Assembly: GCA_018402485.1 (NCBI GenBank)
Contig: JAGYIY010000001.1
Coordinates: 776,001 to 840,000, forward strand
Source: Roseivirga sp.
Lineage (GTDB): Bacteria; Bacteroidota; Bacteroidia; Cytophagales; Cyclobacteriaceae
Reading direction: 5' to 3'
DNA length: 64,000 nucleotides
Part shown: piece by piece, positions 1 through 9,290 of the stretch
Position numbering within the stretch: the first letter of the stretch is position 1
Layout of the letters: every line of letters begins with the position of its first letter
The notes under the pieces: model-generated
Told to the model about the DNA's origin: nothing
The model's database searches: none
The model's input: only the letters and a program-made list of their open reading frames with translations
Translations under genes and position numbers: made by a program

Positions 1-2839
1 GCCTCAACAATGTAAAAAGCTGACTTTCTGCACCAAAAGACTCGAAACGTGATTCTCTTTCATCGTCAAGTAAATTATCAACTTTTAAACTAAATGCATA
101 TTGCTGTTCGGCACCAAACGACTTATTGATATTTAACATGAGGTTGTTGAATGGCATGGTATAAATGTTTGGTCGATCGGCAATACCCACAAACTCCAAT
201 GTTTTGCCTTGTACATTATAAAATACGCTTAAAGAGAGTGAGTTGTCAGGTTTCTGATACGTCAAACCAGCATTGATAATGTAAGGAGCTTGTCCGGCCA
301 TTTCTCTTTCTGCATCAATGGTTTCTCCTGGTCTGGCATTGTCTTGAAAAGATTTAAGTTCGGTATTACTTCTCAGAATTTTCGAATCTACAATAGTTGT
401 ATTTCCCACAAATGTAAAATTGTTAAATACAGTACCTAAAAAATCAAGATTTTTACGTAGTTCGAATTCGAAACCCAAAACTTCACCATCACCTACGTTT
501 CGAGGTTGAAAGTTATTGGCAATTTGTACGTACTGAACCATTTCGATGGGATTATCAAAGGTCTTGTAAAAGGCGCTTACAGAAATAGATTGTGCTCCTG
601 ATAAGAATTTTTCAAAGCGGAGGTCGAAGTTATCAATACGTGTTGATTGTAAGTTACCATCCCATACTTGCTCTCCAGTAACTACATTCACATCAGGAAA
701 GAATCCTCCAATAAAAGTTCTACCGGTCAAAGGATCAAAGATATTGGCGAAAGAAGCTTCCTTCAATGATGGTCGTGCGATGGTTCGCGCATATGACAAC
801 CTTAAATTTGTATTTTCCTCTACAGCATAAATAAAATTCATTGCAGGAAAGAAATCAGTGTCGCTTAAAACCTCTTCGTTTTGAAGAACAAAAGTGCCCG
901 TCTGATCTTCTCCGGTATAGTTCTGGACATAGTTTTCGAACCTTACACCAAAGGTGGATTTCAATCTGTCTGTTAGGGCCAAATCAGTAGATACGTAACC
1001 CGCATAGGCATTTACGTTAGCGTCATATAAGTTGGTATTTCTGGGGATGAAAAGTGCATCAAATGTAACTCCATTTCTATTTTCAGGAGTCCATATATTT
1101 TCAGGCTGTAAGATATCATCTGGGTTTCCGGTGAGAACAGTACTATTGGTACGAAACTGAAAGTTTCGGATAGAAAAAGCCCTGTCTTTATAATCATAAG
1201 CCCCACCAAATTTAATTTTTGATTCTCGTCCATTAAATGAAAGTTTCTTCGTCATATCTACCTTTGAAGAAAGATTATCTTCTTCTAAATTTCTCCAAAT
1301 CCTTTCGGGTAAGCCGGACTCAGTACCAATGGTAAATTCATCGCCTCCGGAGTCGGTACGCATACGAGTGAAACGAATGTCTGGATCTTCTATGCTGGAT
1401 CGCGTAGGCGAAACTCTCCAGTTAAGTTCCCATCCACCTTCATTAAAGAAATGATCTCCCGAAAGTAGAATATTTGTAAGCTCTCTTTGATTATATTCTA
1501 AATTGTGTTGAAATCCTTGGAACACAGCTCCTTGATCACTTCCCAAATAATCGAAGATACCCGCCTTTGATTCTCCATTTTGTAGTTTGAGTAAATTAAA
1601 TCGGTATTTAGCATTTTCTCCTTTGAGAGCTAAACCTAGCAAGCCACCCAAAAGTACATTGTTGGTTCCAAAATCGCCTGATTGGTCTTCACGCAAATTC
1701 ATCTCAAATACATTGAGCTGATTGTCTTTTGCCCATCTGTTAAATTGGGCGCCTTCATAATACTGGGTTGTGTTTTTGTAATTGAGAGATGCGTTATAGC
1801 CAAAAGTGAGGTTGCCAATTTTAAACTGGTCTGCTCTGGCTAGTCCAAAGTCCATATCCATTCCGCTGCGCTGGCGCATGGCAGCAAGGTTTGTGTTAAA
1901 ACTTCTTAAAATACCCGTGTAATCAGCTGCCTTATCAGGGTTTCCAAGAGCTTCAGCCAAAAACGGTAAATCGTTACGATCTCCAGTCGGAATCTCACGG
2001 GAGCCATCGTCAAAGCCTAAAAAGTCTGTTCCACCGCCTTCATAATCAAGGTATTCGCTATTGAAGTGCATACTAGGGTTATAGCCAAGCCCCCCGGAAA
2101 TAGAAAATATTTTTTCATCTGGAAAGTCTTTGGTTTGTAGATCGACAATACCACCAGTAAAATCAGCAGCTAAGTCTGGTGTAAATGTCTTAACAATAAT
2201 GATGTTATCTAATACATTGGTAGGAAACAAGTCCATTTGAACAGTGTTTCTGTCAGGGTCTAATCCGGGAATAGTCATTCCATTGAGAATAGACTTGGTA
2301 TAGCGGTCACCCAAGCCACGGACAAAAATATATTTGCCATCTTGAACAGAAACACCTGGAACTCTTTGAGAAGCTGCGGCAGCATCACCATCACCTATTT
2401 TTTTGAAGCTTGAGGCAGATATACCATCAAATAGGTTGATGGATTTTTTTCTGGCATTCTGCAAAGCAGCATCGGTATTTCTTACCATTTCTGCGGTTAC
2501 TACAACCTCACCTAATTCAGATGAAGCTTCTTGCATGATCAGGTTATCTAATAATACTACTTTTCCCGGCGCAACATTAACATCGCTAACAACAATGCTT
2601 TGGAAAGAGACAAAAGTAGCTTTTACTGTATAGGTTCCCGGTTCTACCGAAATTTCAAACTTACCATCGAAGTCAGAGATAGCACCATTGGAAGTGCCTT
2701 CAATCAAGACAGTCACTCCGTACATGGGCTCTCCAGTATCTCCTTCGTAAACGGTGCCACGAATAGTCCCTTTTTGAGCAGTCAGTTGCACGGCAATAAG
2801 GGTGAAGAGTGTAGTAAAAAATAGATTCCTGAGTTTCAT
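1..2839 (-). CDS. TonB-dependent outer membrane receptor (3' end outside window)
   Basis: Outer-membrane TonB-dependent transporter for an unidentified substrate. Translating the minus strand from ATG 2839 gives about 946 residues without a stop up to the window edge. A signal peptide ending near LTAQ is followed by a carboxypeptidase-regulatory-like domain (GTIRGTVYEGDTGEPM, residues about 20-100), then a plug domain with RVPGVSVQDGKYIFVRGLG and LNGMTIPGLDPDRNTVQMD, then a long beta-barrel in which aromatic strands alternate with turns. The barrel motif RLSYARTIARPSLKE is typical of the large Bacteroidota receptors of this type. The gene lies 73 bases downstream of the beta-helix lipoprotein gene with a hairpin between them. 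No SusD-like gene is adjacent, so a polysaccharide utilisation locus is not supported. The barrel end and stop codon are missing. Confidence 0.93.
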   Translation of the reverse strand, partial: MKLRNLFFTTLFTLIAVQLTAQKGTIRGTVYEGDTGEPMYGVTVLIEGTSNGAISDFDGKFEISVEPGTYTVKATFVSFQSIVVSDVNVAPGKVVLLDNLIMQEASSELGEVVVTAEMVRNTDAALQNARKKSINLFDGISASSFKKIGDGDAAAASQRVPGVSVQDGKYIFVRGLGDRYTKSILNGMTIPGLDPDRNTVQMDLFPTNVLDNIIIVKTFTPDLAADFTGGIVDLQTKDFPDEKIFSISGGLGYNPSMHFNSEYLDYEGGGTDFLGFDDGSREIPTGDRNDLPFLAEALGNPDKAADYTGILRSFNTNLAAMRQRSGMDMDFGLARADQFKIGNLTFGYNASLNYKNTTQYYEGAQFNRWAKDNQLNVFEMNLREDQSGDFGTNNVLLGGLLGLALKGENAKYRFNLLKLQNGESKAGIFDYLGSDQGAVFQGFQHNLEYNQRELTNILLSGDHFFNEGGWELNWRVSPTRSSIEDPDIRFTRMRTDSGGDEFTIGTESGLPERIWRNLEEDNLSSKVDMTKKLSFNGRESKIKFGGAYDYKDRAFSIRNFQFRTNSTVLTGNPDDILQPENIWTPENRNGVTFDALFIPRNTNLYDANVNAYAGYVSTDLALTDRLKSTFGVRFENYVQNYTGEDQTGTFVLQNEEVLSDTDFFPAMNFIYAVEENTNLRLSYARTIARPSLKEASFANIFDPLTGRTFIGGFFPDVNVVTGEQVWDGNLQSTRIDNFDLRFEKFLSGAQSISVSAFYKTFDNPIEMVQYVQIANNFQPRNVGDGEVLGFEFELRKNLDFLGTVFNNFTFVGNTTIVDSKILRSNTELKSFQDNARPGETIDAEREMAGQAPYIINAGLTYQKPDNSLSLSVFYNVQGKTLEFVGIADRPNIYTMPFNNLMLNINKSFGAEQQYAFSLKVDNLLDDERESRFESFGAESQLFTLLR

Positions 2840-2863
2840 ATTTATCGAGTTGAGAGTTAAATA

Positions 2864-2895
2864 ACAAAAGGGCACCCTAATAGGTACCCTTTTGT
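2864..2895 (-). terminator. Intergenic hairpin between beta-helix lipoprotein and receptor genes
   Basis: A 13-base inverted repeat with one mismatch (ACAAAAGGG.ACC and its complement) encloses a loop of about six bases. On the minus strand the 3' arm ends in CCCTTTTGTTATTT, so it resembles an intrinsic terminator or attenuator placed after the beta-helix gene and 25 bases before the receptor start. It could let the upstream gene be expressed more strongly than the receptor. Confidence 0.6.
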
Positions 2896-2912
2896 ATAAA
2901 TATGGATCTTAA

Positions 2913-4445
2913 TTAAAAGTCATCAAGTTCTCCTGCAACATCAGCCCAAGTCCAGTTACTGAAGTCAGAAATTGTAGCACCTACAGTTGGTGTTGTTACA
3001 ATCGCTATAGAAGAAGGTAAAGGCTTTACAGTAAAGGCGTCTTGTCCTGAAGTATCTTTGAAAATATCTGCAATGGTTCTGTTACCGGCAGACAAGTGAG
3101 AAACATTGAATTCAAGATTCTCAATTTTTGTATCTCCGTTGATGTAATTGGTAGATGAACCCGTGTCGTCTAATTCAAAGTCAGAGTTTTCTTTAAAGTT
3201 AAAGAAATAGATGTTAGACATATTGACAGTTAAATTGTCTCTAAAGTCAGCATACTCACCACCTGAAGCACTAAGGCTACCTTTGATACTACCATTGGTA
3301 ATGGTATAAGTTCCTGAAGCAGAGCCTTCTGGACCATCTAGTTCAAAAGCATGATCTGAATCAGGGCCAAGAATTCCAACAATATTATTGATCGTTCCTG
3401 TCCAAGCTTGATCAAAATCAAAAGAATCATCACCTGAATTCCAAATTAGAACGTTTTCTACATTCACTGATCCGCCAAAGATTTCGATACCATCATCAAC
3501 GTTACCAATAACTTCAACGTTTTCAACAACAGTTCCTGTACCTACACCACCAAGTGTCAAACCATTGATCTCGTTTCCTTCACCAATGTTGGTTCCACCA
3601 TGACGAATAGAGATATATTTGATGATTCCTGAATTATCAGCAGCATCTGAACCACCATACAAACCTCGAGTGTCAGATGGAGGAATACCTTCAATTTGAA
3701 CGGCATCAGCATCAGCAGAAATAGGAGCTCTACCCAAAACGATTACACCACCCCAAAGACCGCTATCTGTTGGCAACAAATTAGGGCTTGCAATTTGACC
3801 CGGCTCAATCTCATCAGCAATAGATGTGAAGATGATTGGAGAGTCAGCAGTACCTTGAGCATCAAGTTTTGCACCTCTCGCAACAACAAGAACAGTAGCA
3901 TTAGCACCTGATCCTACTTGACCTTTTACTACAACACCTGGCTCGATGGTCAAAGTAGCACCATCGTTTACGTAGATTCTATCTGCTAGAATGTAAGTTT
4001 TACCCGTTTCCCAAGTTACATCAGAAGAGATTGACTCAGTTATAGTAATGACATTCACTTCAGGAAGAACAGTCATAACAGCGGTTTCATTTCCTGAGTT
4101 ACCGGCAGCGTCAGTGATTCTTAAAGTAACAGAACCTGCACCTGCAGTTGTTCCGGCAGTAAACTCTACCTCGAAGTCACCGCTGGTTGCATCAGCAGCA
4201 GGTTGAGAAGCAATGGTTGCAGAACCGTTCACGGCAGTTACACTAGCCGAAGCAAAACCTGCTTGGATAGAAGAACTGAAAGTAACAGTGACAGCAGTAC
4301 CCACTTGAACTTCAGTGGCACTAGATGGACCAGTTACACTTGGTGCAGCTAGTTGCGGATCGTCATCGTCACCACAAGAAGACACCGTAAAGATGACTGC
4401 TGTGATCAACAAGAGATTAAAAATTTGTTTTAGAGAATTTTTCAT
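2913..4445 (-). CDS. Lipoprotein with Ig-like domain and right-handed beta-helix
   Basis: Predicted surface or periplasmic lipoprotein of 510 residues. The start chosen is ATG 4445, because the longer frame would begin at a TTG nine codons earlier; from this ATG the signal peptide and lipobox (VSSCGDDDD) sit in normal positions. Residues about 35-125 look like a bacterial Ig-like fold (VTVTFSSSIQAG, ITDAAGNSG). The rest is a parallel beta-helix/pectate-lyase-like repeat region with the recurring features LTIEPGVVVKGQVG, DSPIIFTS, GVIVLGRAPI, DDGIEIFGGSVNVENV and DDSFDFD. No catalytic residues of a known lyase family could be assigned. The gene sits directly upstream of the TonB-dependent receptor, so the two may act on the same ligand or be co-regulated. 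The substrate is unknown. Confidence 0.85.
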   Translation of the reverse strand: MKNSLKQIFNLLLITAVIFTVSSCGDDDDPQLAAPSVTGPSSATEVQVGTAVTVTFSSSIQAGFASASVTAVNGSATIASQPAADATSGDFEVEFTAGTTAGAGSVTLRITDAAGNSGNETAVMTVLPEVNVITITESISSDVTWETGKTYILADRIYVNDGATLTIEPGVVVKGQVGSGANATVLVVARGAKLDAQGTADSPIIFTSIADEIEPGQIASPNLLPTDSGLWGGVIVLGRAPISADADAVQIEGIPPSDTRGLYGGSDAADNSGIIKYISIRHGGTNIGEGNEINGLTLGGVGTGTVVENVEVIGNVDDGIEIFGGSVNVENVLIWNSGDDSFDFDQAWTGTINNIVGILGPDSDHAFELDGPEGSASGTYTITNGSIKGSLSASGGEYADFRDNLTVNMSNIYFFNFKENSDFELDDTGSSTNYINGDTKIENLEFNVSHLSAGNRTIADIFKDTSGQDAFTVKPLPSSIAIVTTPTVGATISDFSNWTWADVAGELDDF

Positions 4446-4577
4446 GTTTTTGATTAGTTTAAATTTTCTCAAAACAACATGAATTATCTCACAAAGCGTT
4501 TACCCCTCTGTTAAGAATAGTTGTCATTCTGTTTAACATTAGGTTATCTAGATTAACGGAATGTTACCTCAAAAGAA

Positions 4578-5603
4578 TTAATGGTTGATTGGGATCTTCT
4601 GGAGTAGTTTTTCAATAATTTGCTCAGTGGAAATACCATCTGCTTCCGCTTCGTAATTAAGAATTATGCGATGATTTAAAACATCTTTTGCAATCTCTTT
4701 GATGTCTTCAGGTAAAACATAATCGCGCTGATTAAAGAAAGCAATGGCCTTGGCAGCCAAATTAAGGTTGATACTCGCCCTAGGAGATGCACCAAATTGC
4801 ATATAATAGGCTTCATCATTTAAGCCATACGCTTTGGGGTCTCTGGTGGCAAAAACCAATTCGATAATGTATTTTTCTAAAGATTCGGAAATGGTCACCT
4901 GATTGACTTCGTCTCGAATGGCAAAAATATCTTCTTTGGTTAGTAAGGTTTGCAACTCAGGATTGAATTTCATGTTGGCCATGCGCCTCATCACTTCCAG
5001 CTCTTCGTTTTTGCTTGGGTAATCAACCTTCACCTTCAGCATAAATCGATCTATTTGTGCTTCTGGTAAACTGTAGGTTCCTTCCTGATCTACCGGGTTT
5101 TGTGTAGCAAGTACTAAAAACGGACGGTCTAACTTGTAACTTGTTTCTCCGATGGTAACCGTTTTTTCTTGCATGGCCTCCAATAAAGCCGATTGCACTT
5201 TGGCTGGTGCGCGATTGACTTCATCAGCTAAAATGACATTGGCAAAAATGGGGCCCTTCTTTACTTCAAATTCGGCTTTCTTCTGATTGTAGATCATGGT
5301 GCCAATCAAATCGGCGGGCAATAAATCGGGGGTAAACTGAATGCGTTGGAAATCGAGTTGCAATACATTGGCAAGGGTATTCACAGTGAGTGTTTTCGCA
5401 ATACCAGGAACCCCCTCAAGCAACACATGGCCGTTGGTAAATAAACCTACCATCAAGCGATTGACCATGTAATCCTGGCCAACTACGATTTGCCCAACCT
5501 CTTTCGCTACCTGGCTGATTTTCTCCTGATGCCTTTTCTTGAGTTCGTTAGATACTGCCTCTTCCATGTTCTTGGTCTTAATTTTGTGCGCTAAGATATG
5601 CAT
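4578..5603 (-). CDS. MoxR-family AAA+ ATPase
   Basis: Cytoplasmic AAA+ ATPase of the MoxR family, 341 residues, the usual family length. Walker A is GVPGIAKT (residues 64-71), Walker B is VILADEVNRA (about 123-132), followed by sensor 1 in LVLATQNPVDQEG and an arginine-rich segment FGASPRASINL in the lid domain. MoxR ATPases are thought to act as chaperones with von Willebrand factor A proteins, but no DUF58 or VWA gene follows here: the next gene downstream is the beta-helix lipoprotein across a 132-base gap. An alternative ATG at 5567 (MEEAVSNELKK) would remove 12 residues and matches the usual N-terminus better. Confidence 0.93.
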   Translation of the reverse strand: MHILAHKIKTKNMEEAVSNELKKRHQEKISQVAKEVGQIVVGQDYMVNRLMVGLFTNGHVLLEGVPGIAKTLTVNTLANVLQLDFQRIQFTPDLLPADLIGTMIYNQKKAEFEVKKGPIFANVILADEVNRAPAKVQSALLEAMQEKTVTIGETSYKLDRPFLVLATQNPVDQEGTYSLPEAQIDRFMLKVKVDYPSKNEELEVMRRMANMKFNPELQTLLTKEDIFAIRDEVNQVTISESLEKYIIELVFATRDPKAYGLNDEAYYMQFGASPRASINLNLAAKAIAFFNQRDYVLPEDIKEIAKDVLNHRIILNYEAEADGISTEQIIEKLLQKIPINH

Positions 5604-5780
5604 TTAACTGAATCCACGGCAATCAACTTACACGAGGTTTTTCTGCATTCTTTTCGATGTTACCTCTTCCATGCAAATATGCAATAAATCAAAATACCCT
5701 ATACAAGTGCATAAAACTATTAACAAGAATTAACGCAAAATCACTTTCAACGGTCAATCTGTTTCATTTTTGTTGGGAGC

Positions 5781-5864
5781 ATGTTGGCTTGCCTTGCTCC
5801 GGTGGTAGGGTTGCTTTTTAAGGAAGGTCCACGGTTATTCGCCCTCCTTTTTTGCATCATCTAA
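5781..5864 (+). other. Possible 27-residue hydrophobic peptide ORF in a GC-richer intergenic island
   Basis: Between the divergent MoxR and unknown-protein genes, bases about 5775-5850 are clearly GC-richer than the AT-rich flanks. An ATG here opens a 27-codon frame with a mostly hydrophobic product (MLACLAPVVGLLF, then FALLFCII). It could be a small membrane peptide, a leader peptide, a structured RNA, or chance. No RNA family could be recognised. Evidence is composition only. Confidence 0.2.
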
Positions 5865-5886
5865 AATCGATTCGTATGTTTACCCA

Positions 5887-6687
5887 ATGGGGGCATTTCT
5901 GAATAGTTTGATCAGACAGCTTGGCCGCGACTCGGGCCGAGTGATTACCAATAAGGTATTTGGGGATGCCCATGCTGCACCTGTAAGGGTAATTCGTGGA
6001 GCTCAGACACCGCCTAGGGTGCAACCCAGTATTTCTGCTCAAAAACGTCAAAGAATTGCCAACAAATTTGATAATGCTCTAAATTTTGAGAGAGATGATA
6101 AGCCAGAGACTTTAGTTAAGCACTTGCTTATGGTGAGTCTTTTACTTGAGGAAGAAGTAGAATCCTTTTTGAACGATGATTATTTTTCGCCTGAGGAGGC
6201 TGAAATCGCTTTTCAAATGATTCATCGCTTTACAAAGAAAGCGGAAAGTGTAGCCAAACAGCTCTCTTTCGAGGAAGAACAAAACGCACAATGGCTTGAT
6301 AAGCTGGAACAAGTGGTGGTAAGGGCCAAGCAAGATTTCGATAAACTGCTCGACCGTGCAGCAGATTCTTGTGAGCGTATGATTCCCGTTTTAGAGCAAA
6401 AGGCAGCAGTAGAAGGTAAATTCAATTTCTTTAAATGGGTGCTTTACAATACTTTCTACATGAGAGGTTATGCTAAAACAGGACAGTTAAAAACAGTAAA
6501 TACAGTGTTGGCCAACCTTCTCTTACCCGGCACCCAAGTGCTTATGTTTGCCATTGGCCTTTTGAGTAGCCCATTCGAATACATGAAATATAGAAAAATA
6601 AGGAAGACCCATCACCAGCAAATAGTAATAGAAAAAAAGCGTGCTGTAGAGTTACGAGCTATTGCTGGTGAAATAGCCATTGAATAA
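5887..6687 (+). CDS. Conserved-looking protein of unknown function with one hydrophobic segment
   Basis: A 266-residue protein not recognised as any named family. Residues about 60-185 are charged and probably helical (RDDKPETLVKHLL, EEEQNAQWLDKLEQVV, FDKLLDRAADSCERM), compatible with coiled coils. Residues about 208-229 form one hydrophobic stretch (ANLLLPGTQVLMFAIGLL), followed by a basic tail (YMKYRKIRKTHHQQ), so the bulk would be cytoplasmic if it is membrane-anchored. The upstream ATG at 5876 is in another frame and closes quickly, so 5887 is the start. It is transcribed away from MoxR. Codon use and base composition resemble the housekeeping genes, unlike the AT-rich block that follows. 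Confidence 0.75.
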   Translation: MGAFLNSLIRQLGRDSGRVITNKVFGDAHAAPVRVIRGAQTPPRVQPSISAQKRQRIANKFDNALNFERDDKPETLVKHLLMVSLLLEEEVESFLNDDYFSPEEAEIAFQMIHRFTKKAESVAKQLSFEEEQNAQWLDKLEQVVVRAKQDFDKLLDRAADSCERMIPVLEQKAAVEGKFNFFKWVLYNTFYMRGYAKTGQLKTVNTVLANLLLPGTQVLMFAIGLLSSPFEYMKYRKIRKTHHQQIVIEKKRAVELRAIAGEIAIE

Positions 6688-6720
6688 TCCTCTTTGGATG
6701 AAATTTGTTTTCAGGCAAAA

Positions 6721-6969
6721 TCAGTTGATAGTATCCAGTTCATTTAAAATTTTAGTTCTCATTTCTTCAACATCTATCTCTTTTAATTTTAGCTCAAGAA
6801 AAGTGTAAATATCTTTCTGTCCAGCTTTCATACCTTCGATGGAAAAAATTTCATAAAATGTTAACGTCTCTAGAGATGAGTTAATCAACGATGCTGAAAT
6901 ATTGATGAAAGATAGATAGCTTAAAGAGTATATTGCAAATATTAAGATTCTATTGAAAAACTTTTTCAT
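6721..6969 (-). CDS. Small membrane-anchored or exported protein, unknown
   Basis: An 82-residue product with an N-terminal hydrophobic segment (FFNRILIFAIYSLSYLSF) and a charged C-terminal half (FLELKLKEIDVEEMRTKIL). Its ATG overlaps the stop of the NlpC/P60 gene in an ATGA arrangement, which implies translational coupling and supports it as a real gene. No family recognised. It could be a partner or immunity-like protein for the peptidase, but that is only a guess from position. Confidence 0.6.
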   Translation of the reverse strand: MKKFFNRILIFAIYSLSYLSFINISASLINSSLETLTFYEIFSIEGMKAGQKDIYTFLELKLKEIDVEEMRTKILNELDTIN

Positions 6970-7646
6970 TTGATGATTGACCTTCCTTTCACAAACTTTT
7001 GTTTCCAGTATCTTCCAACGTCATCTATAGATATTCTTCTTCCTGATCTCGGAGCATGAATAAACATGTCGTCTCCTGCATAAATACCAACATGTTGAAT
7101 TGCATATCCGTTATGACTGAAAAACATTAAATCACCAGGTTTTAGTTGATCATAGTTCACAAGTATTCCCCCACCATTTGCGAATTGATTTTTCGAACCA
7201 TTTGGTAAATTATAATTGATGGATTTCTTGTAAACGTAACTCACATAGCCTGAGCAATCGAAACCAGTTTTTGGATCTTTAGACCCAAAAGCATATGGGA
7301 TACCGATGTATTTTTGGCTTTCATCTAATATCTTTTTTCTGCCCTCAGGAATGTTTGTCAAATTGACACTATTTGTTTTCTCAACATTCTTTGTTTTTGA
7401 TAGAGAGTTTTTTGTTGAAACAGCTCCGTTAGATGACTTTTCAATAATTTTCATTTTTAAGTTGCCTGCTTCATCCAAATATTTTTTTGTGTTATTCGCT
7501 AATTCATTTATATCGAGTTGATTAATTATGCTTAGAGCAGAATTATTAAATTTGTATGCATTAATCTGAAACTGTATCTCTGGAACTATAAAATTTAGAA
7601 ATAAAACAGAAGTAACAATATTTATAAAAACCACACTTTTCTTCAT
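6966..7646 (-). CDS. NlpC/P60 cell-wall endopeptidase, membrane-anchored
   Basis: A 226-residue protein with an N-terminal hydrophobic anchor or uncleaved signal (VVFINIVTSVLFLNFIV), a Ser/Lys/Asn-rich linker to about residue 100, then a C-terminal NlpC/P60 domain. The catalytic cysteine is Cys131 in FDCSGYVSYVY, the conserved histidine is His185 in QHVGIYAG and the third polar residue is His197 in MFIHAPRSG. Enzymes of this family cleave peptide crosslinks or stems of peptidoglycan, usually D-gamma-Glu-meso-diaminopimelate bonds. The upstream region 7647-7781 is extremely AT-rich. The gene is the first of a coupled pair with the 82-residue protein. Confidence 0.9.
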   Translation of the reverse strand: MKKSVVFINIVTSVLFLNFIVPEIQFQINAYKFNNSALSIINQLDINELANNTKKYLDEAGNLKMKIIEKSSNGAVSTKNSLSKTKNVEKTNSVNLTNIPEGRKKILDESQKYIGIPYAFGSKDPKTGFDCSGYVSYVYKKSINYNLPNGSKNQFANGGGILVNYDQLKPGDLMFFSHNGYAIQHVGIYAGDDMFIHAPRSGRRISIDDVGRYWKQKFVKGRSIIK

Positions 7647-7781
7647 ATTAATGTAATATTTATCATTATGAAACTTAAAAATATATATATTTAAAATCTA
7701 TTAATTATTATTTGTAAGAGATTTTTGTTTTATCCGTCAAATAAATTTAAATAGAATATGTCAATTTATAATTTTATCTGT

Positions 7782-9290
7782 TTAAAACCTTGCAGACCTG
7801 TTAAAAGCTAAATTATAATTTAGACCAAAACCGAGCGTAAAATAATTCTCATTCTTGAGATTTGTTAAAAGGTCTGCACTAATAAAAACGTTTAAATAGT
7901 TAATTTTGCCAAATTTCTCTGTCAATTTATCAGTGCGCAAAAGCCCAAATTTTGTAGAGATTAGCTTTAAGTCATCAATACCTAAATCAGTTTGTGCAGG
8001 TCCATAATTAAATTCGAATGGCCCTAAAATAAGACCAGCTTGTAGGCTGGTAAAATTTTTTATTGGATTGGAGATGTCATCAACATTTTTCATTTTTAAA
8101 AATGTGTTGGCATAAGACACATATCCAAATGAGACGCCTATACGCTTGGAGGGATCGGAAATGAAATGTTTCAATCCCACGTGATAAGATGGTAATACAT
8201 GCTCAAAATCTAGTCCCTCACCCAACTGATTTAAATTAATTGTTCCATTGGTATTGGGAAGCGCTAGGTATGGTGCGTTAACATTCAAACCAATAAATAA
8301 CGTGCTCTTAGCTAGTCCTCTTCTGCGTGCCAGAACATTTTGAAACTGTTCTATTTTCTTTTGATTATTTGAATAATAACTGATTTTATCAAAATTGTGA
8401 ATCAGCTGATCTACTTCTTTTGTTTGATCTCTTTTCCTAATAAGTTTCCGGATTTGGGATTCTTGTTGTTGGCTATAAATACTCAGTGCTTTGTAGTATT
8501 TATCTTTAAATTCATTCAGCCTTATTTGTTGTGTGGGTGATAAATTGTCGAATCTATAGGCTGCGATTAAGGTTTCAACCTCAGCGTATTGCTGATTACT
8601 CAAAAAACGCTGAAGGTCAACTAATTTGTTATCAAAATTTGATAGTATTTGCACTTCGAGCTTATCGAAAGTTCCAAGTATTGTAGTTATTTGATTAATG
8701 ATTCGACTTCTTTCCTCACTAGAAATGGTATTTGCACTAGCAATAAAATTCATCCCGTTGGTAATGCTATAATACTCTTTTTTAAGATCTCTGAGACGAG
8801 TAAAGATATCTTCTGAGTTTTTGTTTCTAAAAGCGTTATTTAATTTTTGAGTCAATCCTTCAAATACTTTTGACTTTACATTCAAGGAACTCATTAAATC
8901 ATTTTCGAAATCTTTTTTGTTGACAATACACTGAACATAATAGTTGCTCCCAGAGCGACAATAAACCCAATCAGGGTTGTTAATAACTGCCGATGAAGTA
9001 ATGTAAGCATCTGTACTGTTTATGGAAGTGTATTCGCCAACATTTCCTTTCACCGTATTTTGTGAACTCTTCAATGATATTACAGATATGCTCGTCGTTA
9101 TTTGATTGACCAAGTCACGTTTCAGTTCAATCTTTTCGCTCTCATCAAGGTTCCTTTTCTTAAAGGTAGATTTTTTTATTTTCTTCGTTACAAAATAATG
9201 TGAAGAGGTGTTGTCAAAACAAGCTACTTGACCCGATACCGAATAGCTTAGTGCCCAAAATACTGTAAGTAAAAAGACAAACCTTTGCAT
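7782..9290 (-). CDS. Exported protein: LPP20-like domain, coiled coil, outer-membrane barrel-like C-terminus
   Basis: A 502-residue protein with a signal peptide ending near SVSGQ. Residues about 35-140 resemble the LPP20/FlgT-N type fold (DLVNQITTSISVISLKSSQ, YYVQCIVNKKDF). Residues about 140-330 are charged and helical, probably coiled coil. The last 170 residues alternate polar and hydrophobic positions like beta-strands (GLKHFISDPSKRIGVSFGYV, FTLGFGLNYNLAFN) and end in phenylalanine, as in outer-membrane barrel proteins. Its start overlaps the stop of the LPP20-like lipoprotein gene (TAATG), so the two are coupled. The assignment of each domain is by eye and the function is unknown. Confidence 0.7.
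   Translation of the reverse strand: MQRFVFLLTVFWALSYSVSGQVACFDNTSSHYFVTKKIKKSTFKKRNLDESEKIELKRDLVNQITTSISVISLKSSQNTVKGNVGEYTSINSTDAYITSSAVINNPDWVYCRSGSNYYVQCIVNKKDFENDLMSSLNVKSKVFEGLTQKLNNAFRNKNSEDIFTRLRDLKKEYYSITNGMNFIASANTISSEERSRIINQITTILGTFDKLEVQILSNFDNKLVDLQRFLSNQQYAEVETLIAAYRFDNLSPTQQIRLNEFKDKYYKALSIYSQQQESQIRKLIRKRDQTKEVDQLIHNFDKISYYSNNQKKIEQFQNVLARRRGLAKSTLFIGLNVNAPYLALPNTNGTINLNQLGEGLDFEHVLPSYHVGLKHFISDPSKRIGVSFGYVSYANTFLKMKNVDDISNPIKNFTSLQAGLILGPFEFNYGPAQTDLGIDDLKLISTKFGLLRTDKLTEKFGKINYLNVFISADLLTNLKNENYFTLGFGLNYNLAFNRSARF

Noticed and set aside
5770..5865. Signal recognition particle RNA or other known structured RNA
   Set aside because: The SRP GGAAGGAAGCAG-type loop is absent and no other conserved RNA core was recognisable.
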